Positions 1 through 5,866 of a DNA stretch of 6,409 nt are shown piece after piece. Under the pieces are notes generated by a model. The model was not told the origin of the DNA, made no database searches, and saw nothing but the letters and a program-made list of their open reading frames with translations. How positions within the stretch are numbered: position 1 is the first letter of the stretch; every line of letters starts with the position of its first letter. The position numbers were made by a program, and so were the translations under genes. The DNA is from Spirochaetaceae bacterium (GTDB lineage Bacteria; Spirochaetota; Spirochaetia; Treponematales; Breznakiellaceae), in the NCBI GenBank assembly GCA_031265635.1, contig JAISCK010000030.1, positions 1 through 6,409 on the forward strand. The letters are read 5' to 3'.

Positions 1-635
1 CCTTTTTCCCTGGCCCTTTGGGGTTCAACCATATTCCGCTGGTAGATGAGGGTCATGTCGCTGTCCCAGATTTTCGGGAACAGGCAGGGGAGGACTCTGG
101 CGCTGCTGTTCCTGCCGTGAACAGGCAGTTCCTGGTCGGCGAAGATGATGATGCCCGTATAGGTTCCGCCGGCAGAGGCCGGGAGGGCGCGGGGAATATC
201 AACGGCACGGCGGTGCCGTATGAGGCTTGCGGACAGGGCCGTTATGTCGATAGTGTAGCCCGCCGAGAGGGACGCGAGGTCAGGGGTCAGGGCCGGGGGA
301 AAGCGCTTTGCCTCCTGGGCCAGACTCCCGATGTCCCGGAGGGTATATTCACCCTGGTCTATGAGGTCCTGTATGGTGCTGGAAGAATCAACGGGGATGG
401 CAAGCAGGGCCGGCTGTATGAGGGCGGGGAAGGCGCCGCGCAGCAGTTCCTCGGCATGGCTCCGTCCGGCGGGGAGCCTGATTCCCGCCTGGTCAAGGTT
501 CAGGGCAGCCCGGGCGGTGAGTTCCATGCGCTCCCAGGAGATGCCCCCCGAAAGATCAACGCGGGGGTCTGCCCCGGCGTTTGTTCCGGTAAGGAAAAGC
601 AGGGCTATTCCGGCGGTAATGCGCAGCCTTTTCAT
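1..635 (-). CDS. LPP20-like exported protein, 3' end beyond the left edge (partial)
   Basis: Reading the minus strand from the ATG at 635-633 gives 211 codons without a stop, running off the left edge. The N-terminus (MKRLRITAGIALLFLTG...AGA) is a classical Sec signal peptide of about 22 residues with no lipobox cysteine. The mature part has a WERMELTARAAL stretch near residues 34-45, a helical middle, and a YTGIIIFADQELPVHGR motif at about 159-176. That is followed by a CLFPKIWDSDMTLIY segment (184-198). The 'W..M.L.A...' opening and the 'YTG.II.A' strand resemble the LPP20 / FlgT-like exported protein group of bacteria, including spirochaetes; this is recognition by eye. The start is supported by an AAGG ribosome-binding site at 641-644, 5 nt upstream, lying inside the stop region of the transglycosylase gene. 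The gap is only 2 nt, so it is very probably co-transcribed and translationally coupled. The exact function is unknown; a periplasmic or outer-envelope role is inferred. Confidence 0.85.
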   Translation of the reverse strand, partial: MKRLRITAGIALLFLTGTNAGADPRVDLSGGISWERMELTARAALNLDQAGIRLPAGRSHAEELLRGAFPALIQPALLAIPVDSSSTIQDLIDQGEYTLRDIGSLAQEAKRFPPALTPDLASLSAGYTIDITALSASLIRHRRAVDIPRALPASAGGTYTGIIIFADQELPVHGRNSSARVLPCLFPKIWDSDMTLIYQRNMVEPQRAREK

Positions 636-637
636 AC

Positions 638-2011
638 TTACCTTATCGGCGTTTTAAGGGTCCTTCCTTCACGGAGGGTATCGTTTAATTGCATGCCGTT
701 GGCGTCCGCCAGGGCTTCGGGGTCCACATCGTAGGCCAGGGCTATGGACCAGAGGGTTTCCCCCCGTTTGACCAGGTGGTTTCCTTCAAACGCCGGCCCG
801 GCGGTATTCCGTACCGGTTCATAGGGGGCGGCGTCCCTCAGGGCGGGAATCAAAATCCGCTCGCCTATGCGGAGATACCGGGGTTCAAGAGAAGGATTGG
901 TCCGGGATATGAGTTCCACCGACACGCCGTAGTGCCGGGCCAGGGCCGAAAGGGTATCCCCGGAATGTATGGTATGCAGGTAATAGCGGAGCAGGTTTGC
1001 TTCCCCGTCCTCAAGGACCTGCCTGAGGGCGGCTTCGTTTTGGGCCGGGACTTTGAGCAGGTAATCCGGCAAAGGCGGCGTGATGGTGTACACAAGCTCC
1101 CGGTTGGCTTCCTTGAGGGATTGGGGATTGATACCCGCGGCCTGGGCCAGGAGTTCCAGGTCCACGCTCCGTCCCGGCGCGAGGCGGGTCCATGCGACCG
1201 GTTCGGGCCAGCCCAGGTCCAGGCCGTGGCGGCCCGCCCGGGAAAGTATAAAAGAAACAGCGAGGAATTTGGGCACATAGTGGACGGTTTCGTTCCGTAA
1301 AAGGCCCCGCTCCGAAAGTTCCCAGTAATCATTGATGCCGGAGCTGTCGCGTATGCGCCTTACCGCCCCAAGCCCGGCGTTATAGGCGGCCAGGGCCAGG
1401 GCCCAGTCGCCGAAGTAGCGGTAGTTTTCCCCCAGTTTGTCCAGGGCGGCCTGGGTGGCTTTCCAGAAGTCCATCCTTTCGTCCATCCACTCGTTTACCT
1501 GTATGCCGAAGGGGCCTATGCTGTTCCGCATAAACTGCCACAGCCCCACCGCGCCGGAGCGGCTTACCGCGGTGGTAAGATAGGCCGATTCTATGACCGG
1601 AAGGTACACAAGTTCGGGCGGAAGAGCCCGCTTGGTTATTTCTTCCCGTATAAAGGGAAGATAGGGCGCGGCCCTGTCCATGACGGTCTTGAGCCACGCA
1701 AGGCCGCCGGGGCTCAGGTACTGCCTGATATAACGCCGGGTTAGTTCCCGCTCAAGCCCCTCTATGACCAGGCCGCTTTCAACCGCGCCGTGCCAGACAA
1801 AACGACGGGCGTCAAGATAGGTCCGCGCCCTGAGGGGCCGCTCGGGCAGGTCCCCGGAAGGGGCAGGGGAGGCTGTTTGGGCCGCGGCTGCCCGGGCCGC
1901 GACGGGTTCGCCGGTAACGGGCGTTTCGGCGCGGGCAAGAACAACAGGGAAACCCAGGACAAAACAGAAGAACAGGAGGAGCCATGCTTTCAATCTGGGT
2001 CTCTGGCTCAC
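638..2011 (-). CDS. mltD: MltD-type membrane/exported lytic murein transglycosylase with two LysM domains
   Basis: The protein (457 aa from the GTG start) cleaves the MurNAc-GlcNAc bond of peptidoglycan non-hydrolytically. After a signal peptide (residues 1-28, hydrophobic core LLLFFCFVLGFPVVL) and an Ala/Pro-rich linker comes the SLT domain at about 116-225. This has the catalytic Glu141 in PVIESAY, the GAVGLWQF motif and the ALAAYNAGLGAVRRI motif, all typical of family 1D. An MltD-like linker (ETVHYVPKFLAV..., VTITPP-like segment) follows. Two LysM peptidoglycan-binding domains close the protein at about 343-389 (HTIHSGDTLSALARHYGVS) and 411-456 (HLVKRGETLWSIA). I chose GTG at 2011 over the in-frame ATG at 2041 for two reasons: GGAG sits 7 nt upstream of the GTG (2019-2022), and the N-terminus is then a clean signal peptide. 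The ATG would overlap the upstream gene by 34 nt and has no properly spaced ribosome-binding site. The GTGA at 2011-2008 overlaps the upstream stop by 4 nt, indicating coupling. There is no lipobox, unlike E. coli MltD. Confidence 0.93.
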   Translation of the reverse strand: MSQRPRLKAWLLLFFCFVLGFPVVLARAETPVTGEPVAARAAAAQTASPAPSGDLPERPLRARTYLDARRFVWHGAVESGLVIEGLERELTRRYIRQYLSPGGLAWLKTVMDRAAPYLPFIREEITKRALPPELVYLPVIESAYLTTAVSRSGAVGLWQFMRNSIGPFGIQVNEWMDERMDFWKATQAALDKLGENYRYFGDWALALAAYNAGLGAVRRIRDSSGINDYWELSERGLLRNETVHYVPKFLAVSFILSRAGRHGLDLGWPEPVAWTRLAPGRSVDLELLAQAAGINPQSLKEANRELVYTITPPLPDYLLKVPAQNEAALRQVLEDGEANLLRYYLHTIHSGDTLSALARHYGVSVELISRTNPSLEPRYLRIGERILIPALRDAAPYEPVRNTAGPAFEGNHLVKRGETLWSIALAYDVDPEALADANGMQLNDTLREGRTLKTPIR

Positions 2012-3165
2012 AGTTTTTCTCCGTAATAGATGCCGGCCCATTCCCAGCGTCCGTGGATTTCGGGGTCCGAAGGAAAGTATATTTTCCTGAAATAGAGATA
2101 CCAGACTGAAATGTACTGGGACCAGCCCCAGGTTCTGAGGTAGGCTTCATTGGCGTTGGAACTGGGATCGAGTTCGGCCTGGTAGCGTATGCGGTTGCCG
2201 GCCATAAAATCGGAAAAGTTGAATTCGGCCATCCCGGCGCCTTCGTCGTTTTCCTGCTCCCATGTACGGGCGAAAAATCCCACCCTGGCCCTGATCCGGG
2301 TAAGCCACGCCCCGCTGCCTGAGTCTATGGCGCCCCGTACCGCCTCGGTCAGCGCGGGGAGGCTTTCGTAGGTCCAGTTTTTAAGGGAATTGTTGAAATC
2401 CACCAGTTGTTTGGCGTATCCCAGGGCGTCGGCGAAGCCGGGGATGTGGGTATTAAAATACGGAAGAAACTGCGTATAGCTTTGAATGGCCGCGTCCCAT
2501 TCGCCTGTTTTTTCGTAAGCCTGGCCCAGCATGAAATAGGCGACGCCGAAATCAATGTTGTCGGCAAAGCGGGAAATAAGTTCCTGGTAATATTCCACCT
2601 GCTGTTCGGGTTTGCCGCTGAGTTCTATAAGCTGCTTGAGGCTCACCAGGTGTATGGATTCGTTGCGTACCGGCGAAAGGTCAAGGTCCGGGTAATTTTT
2701 TACAATGAGGTCGAAGTACAGCGCGGCCATGGGATAGGCTTCTTTTTCCTTGTAGGCATAGGCGGTCATAAAAAGGTAGTAGCTGTTGTAGGGGTCGTCG
2801 GGATGCCTGTCCACCCAGGAGGTGAGAAAATTGATCAGCTTGTTGTATTCCCTGGTCTTGATGTACTCGTTTGCTATTTCGCGGACCACGGCAAAACGGT
2901 CCTCGCCGGAGCGGGTCTCCCTGTCCAGCAGGGAAAAAAGATCCGCCAGGGTTTCCGCTGACCCGTGGTCTGACCCATGGTTTTTGATGACATAGTAGCT
3001 GTATTCCCCGCCCTGGAGGACGGCGGCGGCGTTTTCCTTTTCGCAGGAACCGGAAAAGAAGGATGCCGCGAAAAGCGCGCAGACAAGGGAACAAAACCTG
3101 GCGCTCTTAACGGCCTTGCCGGGCAGCCGTACAGGGGCGGATATTGTGGCGTCTGTTTGTCTCAC
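2008..3165 (-). CDS. TPR-containing lipoprotein, first gene of the envelope operon
   Basis: The 385-aa product has a basic N-terminus, a hydrophobic core (FCSLVCALFAASFF) and a permissive spirochaetal lipobox SGSC with Cys41 as the likely lipidated residue. A helical solenoid follows. The clearest tetratricopeptide repeat is residues 208-238 (AYFMLGQAYEKTGEWDAAIQSY), and weaker TPR-like helix pairs lie at about 90-120, 126-158 and 170-200. The C-terminal third (about 255-385) is not TPR-like; it is aromatic-rich, with TWGWSQYISVWYLYFRKIYF near the end. A role as a periplasm-facing envelope scaffold for the downstream transglycosylase is inferred from operon position. The start is uncertain: GTG at 3165 is the only usual start codon after the in-frame TAG at 3177-3175, yet the nearest purine-rich Shine-Dalgarno run (AAAAGG) touches it with no spacing. 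An ATG at 3173 is one base out of frame. Codons from Cys41 onward are secure. Confidence 0.85.
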   Translation of the reverse strand: MRQTDATISAPVRLPGKAVKSARFCSLVCALFAASFFSGSCEKENAAAVLQGGEYSYYVIKNHGSDHGSAETLADLFSLLDRETRSGEDRFAVVREIANEYIKTREYNKLINFLTSWVDRHPDDPYNSYYLFMTAYAYKEKEAYPMAALYFDLIVKNYPDLDLSPVRNESIHLVSLKQLIELSGKPEQQVEYYQELISRFADNIDFGVAYFMLGQAYEKTGEWDAAIQSYTQFLPYFNTHIPGFADALGYAKQLVDFNNSLKNWTYESLPALTEAVRGAIDSGSGAWLTRIRARVGFFARTWEQENDEGAGMAEFNFSDFMAGNRIRYQAELDPSSNANEAYLRTWGWSQYISVWYLYFRKIYFPSDPEIHGRWEWAGIYYGEKL

Positions 3166-3184
3166 CTTTTCATGCTAGCACGGA

Positions 3185-3210
3185 GCCTTTCCCATTGGCA
3201 AGGGAAGGGC
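3185..3210. promoter_or_regulatory. Imperfect inverted repeat in the divergent intergenic region
   Basis: GCCTTTCCC (3185-3193) pairs with GGGAAGGGC (3202-3210) as nine base pairs including one G:U, around an 8-nt loop. The loop holds the TTGGCA -35 element of the rightward promoter. It could be a protein-binding site or a 5'-UTR hairpin of the leftward transcript. There is no U-run, so it is not a normal terminator. Confidence 0.35.
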
Positions 3211-3224
3211 ACAACTGATATACT
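3195..3224 (+). promoter_or_regulatory. Sigma-70-type promoter for the membrane protein / TPR lipoprotein operon
   Basis: TTGGCA (3195-3200), an 18-nt spacer and TATACT (3219-3224) match the housekeeping consensus well. The transcription start would fall near 3231-3233, at or next to the ATG of the following gene. The mRNA may therefore be leaderless or nearly so, which fits the absence of a Shine-Dalgarno sequence before that ATG. Confidence 0.65.
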
Positions 3225-3234
3225 TATAGTATAT
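3218..3234. repeat. Perfect palindrome ATATACT-TAT-AGTATAT over -10 box and start codon
   Basis: Two exact 7-bp arms (3218-3224 and 3228-3234) flank a 3-bp centre. The left arm contains the rightward -10 box TATACT. Read on the minus strand, the right arm gives the same TATACT, pointing toward the leftward operon, although no -35 match is present at 16-18 nt on that side. The palindrome could be a repressor operator or a symmetric, bidirectional -10 element. Confidence 0.6.
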
Positions 3235-3805
3235 GCGTTCCGCAGACATCACGGGGAACAGAGATCCCGCCGGACGCCGTAAAGCCGCGGCAGAATATGT
3301 TTTTATGACCGGTCTCTTGCTTATGCTTCTGGGAAGCGCCCTCCTGCTCGCTTCCATGGCCGACGCGTCCCGGCTTTCGGTACTGGGGTCGTTTCTGGTT
3401 GTGGTAATAGGCGCTGTCCTGGCCGCCCTGGCGATAAAGCTCCGCCGCCGTTCCCTGTACCTTTTTTTCGCCGCTGTTTTTATTCAAATGGGGCTCTTCC
3501 TTTTTCTCAGCGCGGTGCGGGTTATCAGCGAGCCTTTTTCCCGGCTCTGGCCCCTGCTTTCGGTGTTTGCCGGTCTTTCCCTCATACCGTCGGGCTGGCA
3601 CCGCTATCATGCTTTCAGAAGCCGTTACATGGTTCCCGCCGGGGCCTTCGCGTTTCTTGGCTGTATACTGCTGCTCTTTTCCCTTAAAATGGTTCCCTTT
3701 TCGTTTTCCCGTTTTATAAGCGCGTGGTGGCCCCTGATCATCGTGCTTGCCGGCCTGATTCTCATACTCATAGCCCTCAGTTCCAATAACCGGACGGAGG
3801 ACTAG
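3233..3805 (+). CDS. Six-helix membrane protein with LiaF/DUF5668-like repeats
   Basis: The 190-aa protein is almost entirely membrane-embedded, with helices at about 22-42, 48-69, 74-95, 103-119, 132-150 and 163-182. Short basic loops (KLRRRS, HRYHAFRSR) separate them. Two segments carry the same signature, FSRLWPLLSVFAGLSLI (102-118) and ISAWWPLIIVLAGLILI (162-178), each preceded by a hydrophobic hairpin helix. This 'WPL...GL.LI' pattern is that of LiaI/LiaF-type transmembrane domains (DUF5668), known from envelope-stress sensing in Firmicutes and widespread as uncharacterised proteins. The soluble C-terminal LiaF domain is absent, so a direct LiaF role should not be assumed. The ATG at 3233 lacks a ribosome-binding site; Met25 at 3305 is the next in-frame ATG, has no strong site either, and would sit at the first helix. 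The stop is followed after 1 nt by the TPR lipoprotein start, so the two are one operon. Confidence 0.82.
   Translation: MRSADITGNRDPAGRRKAAAEYVFMTGLLLMLLGSALLLASMADASRLSVLGSFLVVVIGAVLAALAIKLRRRSLYLFFAAVFIQMGLFLFLSAVRVISEPFSRLWPLLSVFAGLSLIPSGWHRYHAFRSRYMVPAGAFAFLGCILLLFSLKMVPFSFSRFISAWWPLIIVLAGLILILIALSSNNRTED
3796..3800 (+). promoter_or_regulatory. Ribosome-binding site GGAGG deciding a TTG start
   Basis: GGAGG lies at the very end of the membrane protein gene, 6 nt before TTG at 3807. Its strength and spacing support the rare TTG start of the TPR lipoprotein. No ATG or GTG lies nearby in frame. Confidence 0.8.
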
Positions 3806-3806
3806 T

Positions 3807-5579
3807 TTGGAAAGACAGCCGGGCCGGTCCGCCTGTTCCGGGCGGCACAGCGGACTTGTTCGAAGATTGAAGTTTTCGGACAGGTCTGTTTTTTTCTGCC
3901 TCTCCTGTCTTTTCCTTTTGTCCTGCGGCGGCGGCCCCCGGAACATAAGCGAGACCCCCCTGGGACCCCCCCCGCCCGCTGGAAGCCCCGCCGCGCCGAG
4001 GACCTCAGGCGGCATGGCCGACGAGATACGCTCGCTGGTGGAGGCCGGAACTCCCCCCTCGCTGCTCCGGGCCCTGGACCTCATACGGAGCCGCGAGCTT
4101 GGCGGCTCTGAATTCGGCAGGACCATGAGCGCCGTGGCGGTTACTTTTATGCGGCGGCTCTACCCCGACATTCAAACCCAGCTTCCTCCCTTTGACCCTC
4201 CCCAGACCCATGTCTATACCCGCGTCATCAGGGACGCCGAGCGGGGCGTGTATACGCCGCCTGAGTCAAATTCCCCTGATTATCTTGAATATGTGCTGCC
4301 CTTTCTGGCCTATCTTTCCGAAACCAGGGGGGAACGGCTTTTGAGCGCCCTACCTGACCTTGAGCGGGCGCGGGAACTGAAAAGCGACGGCGTTGCGGCG
4401 ATTTATTTTCAGGGCCTTGTATACGAGCGCTCTCTCCGCCCTGCCGAGGCCCGGAACGCCTATACCAGGGCTTACGGGCTTTCCGGCGAATGTTATCCCG
4501 CGGCCCTGGGTCTTGGCCGTATCATGCTGGCAAACGGCGAACTGCAGGACGCCGTAAGGCTTTTAACCGAACTGCTCACCAGAAACCCTGACAATGAGGC
4601 TGTCAAGCGCCAGCTTGCCCTGGCCTATTATGAAAACCGCGACTGGTCCCGGTCCGAACAGGCTGTGGCGGAAATACTGCAGAGAAATCCCCGTGACGGC
4701 CAGTTTATACTCATACGAGCCCATATTATGGTTGAACAGGGACAGTACCTCCAGGCCCAGGCGCCCCTCGATCTCTACGCCACCATAGATACCGGAAACA
4801 GGCTCTACCTTCTGCTCAGGGCCAGGGTTCAGTCCGAAGGCTACCACAACAGGGACGCCGCGCTGAACTACCTCCGCTCCCTGCTCCGCGCCTATCCTGA
4901 CGATGAGGAAGGGGCGGTGTACGCGGCGGGCCTTCTTATGGAATCCCACCGCGCCGAGGATCAGGCCGAGGGAAGGGCCCTGATGCGGCGTCTGCTGGAG
5001 GGCGGAAAGGCGTCGGCGAACATCATTGACCTGGCCCTGTCCGACGCCATACGCCGGGGCGCTTTCCGGGACGCCCAGCCCTACCTCGAAAGCCTGCTCA
5101 GCGAGCGCCGTTCTTCACGGGACCTCCTCAACGCCTATACCGTACAGCGGGGCCTGGGAAATAACGCCCAGGCCCTCTCCTTTGCCAGGGAACTCTATGA
5201 ACGGGACCCCTCGGACGAAGAAGGCGCGGCGGCCTATGTTTCGGCCCTCATCGACACGGGGAGGCGGGACGAGGCCGGCCGCATGATAGAAAGCCGTCTG
5301 GCCGCCCTTCCCGGAGGCAGCGTCAAGAGCAGGTATTACTATCTGCGCAGCCGGATACGGAACGGCGACGAATCGGTCATGAATGACCTCAGGTCGAGCC
5401 TCTTTGAAGACCCCCGCAACCTTGACGCCCTTATAGCCATGTTTGAAATCTACCACCGCCGCCGGGATGAAAGGCGGGCCGTATACTACCTGAAACAGGC
5501 CCTGGCCCTCTCCTCCGACAATCCGCAGCTCCAGCGCTACCAGAACGAATACGCAAGCCTCCTCGGCGCGGCGTTTTAG
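3807..5579 (+). CDS. Large TPR-repeat lipoprotein
   Basis: This 590-aa protein starts at TTG (3807), backed by a strong upstream GGAGG. The N-terminus is basic, then hydrophobic (SVFFCLSCLFLLSC), with lipobox LLSC and probable lipidated Cys40. A Gly/Pro-rich tether at about 41-68 (GPPPPAGSPAAP) would lift the rest off the membrane. A helical region from about 70-190 is unrecognised. From about 195 to the end, tetratricopeptide-type helix pairs dominate. Clear units are at 196-227, 230-262 (ALGLGRIMLANGELQDAVRL), 264-296 (LALAYYENRDWSRSEQAV) and 333-364. Further units lie around 368-400, 405-432, 440-468, 475-500, 508-536 and 541-572. TPR solenoids mediate protein-protein contacts; a periplasmic or outer-membrane scaffold role is inferred. 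The gene follows the membrane protein by 1 nt. C6 and C8 tracts early in the gene could allow slippage. No enzymatic motif is visible. Confidence 0.9.
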   Translation: MERQPGRSACSGRHSGLVRRLKFSDRSVFFCLSCLFLLSCGGGPRNISETPLGPPPPAGSPAAPRTSGGMADEIRSLVEAGTPPSLLRALDLIRSRELGGSEFGRTMSAVAVTFMRRLYPDIQTQLPPFDPPQTHVYTRVIRDAERGVYTPPESNSPDYLEYVLPFLAYLSETRGERLLSALPDLERARELKSDGVAAIYFQGLVYERSLRPAEARNAYTRAYGLSGECYPAALGLGRIMLANGELQDAVRLLTELLTRNPDNEAVKRQLALAYYENRDWSRSEQAVAEILQRNPRDGQFILIRAHIMVEQGQYLQAQAPLDLYATIDTGNRLYLLLRARVQSEGYHNRDAALNYLRSLLRAYPDDEEGAVYAAGLLMESHRAEDQAEGRALMRRLLEGGKASANIIDLALSDAIRRGAFRDAQPYLESLLSERRSSRDLLNAYTVQRGLGNNAQALSFARELYERDPSDEEGAAAYVSALIDTGRRDEAGRMIESRLAALPGGSVKSRYYYLRSRIRNGDESVMNDLRSSLFEDPRNLDALIAMFEIYHRRRDERRAVYYLKQALALSSDNPQLQRYQNEYASLLGAAF

Positions 5580-5583
5580 CCTC

Positions 5584-5609
5584 GGCAAAAGCGCCGCGCT
5601 TTCCGCCTG
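5584..5609 (+). other. GC-rich hairpin after the TPR lipoprotein gene, weak terminator candidate
   Basis: AAAGCG (5588-5593) and CGCTTT (5597-5602) form a perfect 6-bp stem around CCG. Outer GGC/GCC bases can extend it with a bulge. No T-run follows, so intrinsic termination would be weak; it may instead protect the mRNA 3' end. The next promoter begins only about 15 bp downstream. Confidence 0.35.
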
Positions 5610-5621
5610 AACTTGCAGCGC

Positions 5622-5650
5622 TTGCCGGTCCCGTTCCTTTGGAGTATACT
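5622..5650 (+). promoter_or_regulatory. Sigma-70-type promoter for the rubredoxin gene
   Basis: TTGCCG (5622-5627), a 17-nt spacer and TATACT (5645-5650) make a strong housekeeping-type promoter. The start of transcription would be near 5657, giving a leader of about 43 nt that contains a small GGCG/CGCC hairpin (5667-5679). Its presence argues against any rubredoxin start upstream of 5700. Confidence 0.7.
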
Positions 5651-5699
5651 GGAAGCGTATCACAAAGGCGGCTTACGCCGTCCATATAGAGAGGTTATT

Positions 5700-5858
5700 G
5701 TGAAGAAATACGTGTGCGATGCCTGCGGGTATATTTATGATCCGGCGCTTGGCGACCCTGACGGCGGAGTCAAGCCGGGGACCGCTTTTGAAGATCTGCC
5801 CGGAGACTGGGTTTGCCCTCTTTGCGGGATGGGCAAAGATTCCTTTTCTCCCGCCTGA
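5700..5858 (+). CDS. rub: Rubredoxin
   Basis: The 52-aa protein is a full-length classical rubredoxin, a small cytoplasmic electron carrier with one iron bound by four cysteines. Both metal-binding knuckles are present: CDACG (Cys6, Cys9) and CPLCG (Cys39, Cys42). Also present are the conserved aromatic/acidic segments YIYDPALGDPDGG and PGTAFEDLPGDWVCP, and GKDSF near the end. I chose GTG at 5700, which gives the family's usual MKKYVC opening. GAGG (5691-5694) lies 5 nt upstream and a promoter ends at 5650. A longer frame from 5613 would start upstream of the promoter's -35 box and add sequence no rubredoxin has. In treponemes rubredoxin is known to reduce superoxide reductase (neelaredoxin); that partner is not in this window, so the role here is inferred. 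It is probably co-transcribed with the 97-aa gene 8 nt downstream. Confidence 0.97.
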   Translation: MKKYVCDACGYIYDPALGDPDGGVKPGTAFEDLPGDWVCPLCGMGKDSFSPA

Positions 5859-5866
5859 GGGTGCTG

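Noticed and set aside
18..734. Long plus-strand open frame opposite the LPP20-like gene
   Set aside because: It lies antisense to two genes with signal peptides, good ribosome-binding sites and family motifs; long antisense frames are expected in GC-rich DNA.
3225..3230. TATAGT as an alternative rightward -10 box
   Set aside because: Its spacing to TTGGCA would be 24 nt, too long; TATACT at 3219-3224 with 18 nt fits better.
3224..4126. 300-codon minus-strand open frame across the membrane protein and TPR lipoprotein genes
   Set aside because: Its translation is low-complexity, rich in Gly, Lys and Arg, with no recognisable domain. It covers the mirror image of clear transmembrane and lipoprotein sequences and has no sensible upstream signals.
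5584..5609. Hairpin as a full Rho-independent terminator
   Set aside because: No T-run follows the stem, so it is listed only as a weak candidate.
5115..5663. 182-codon minus-strand open frame opposite the end of the TPR lipoprotein gene
   Set aside because: The plus strand shows coherent TPR motifs here; the antisense frame crosses the rubredoxin promoter and has no motif.
5613..5699. N-terminal extension of rubredoxin
   Set aside because: It would begin upstream of the -35 and -10 boxes of the rubredoxin promoter and add residues not seen in this very uniform family; GTG at 5700 has its own ribosome-binding site.
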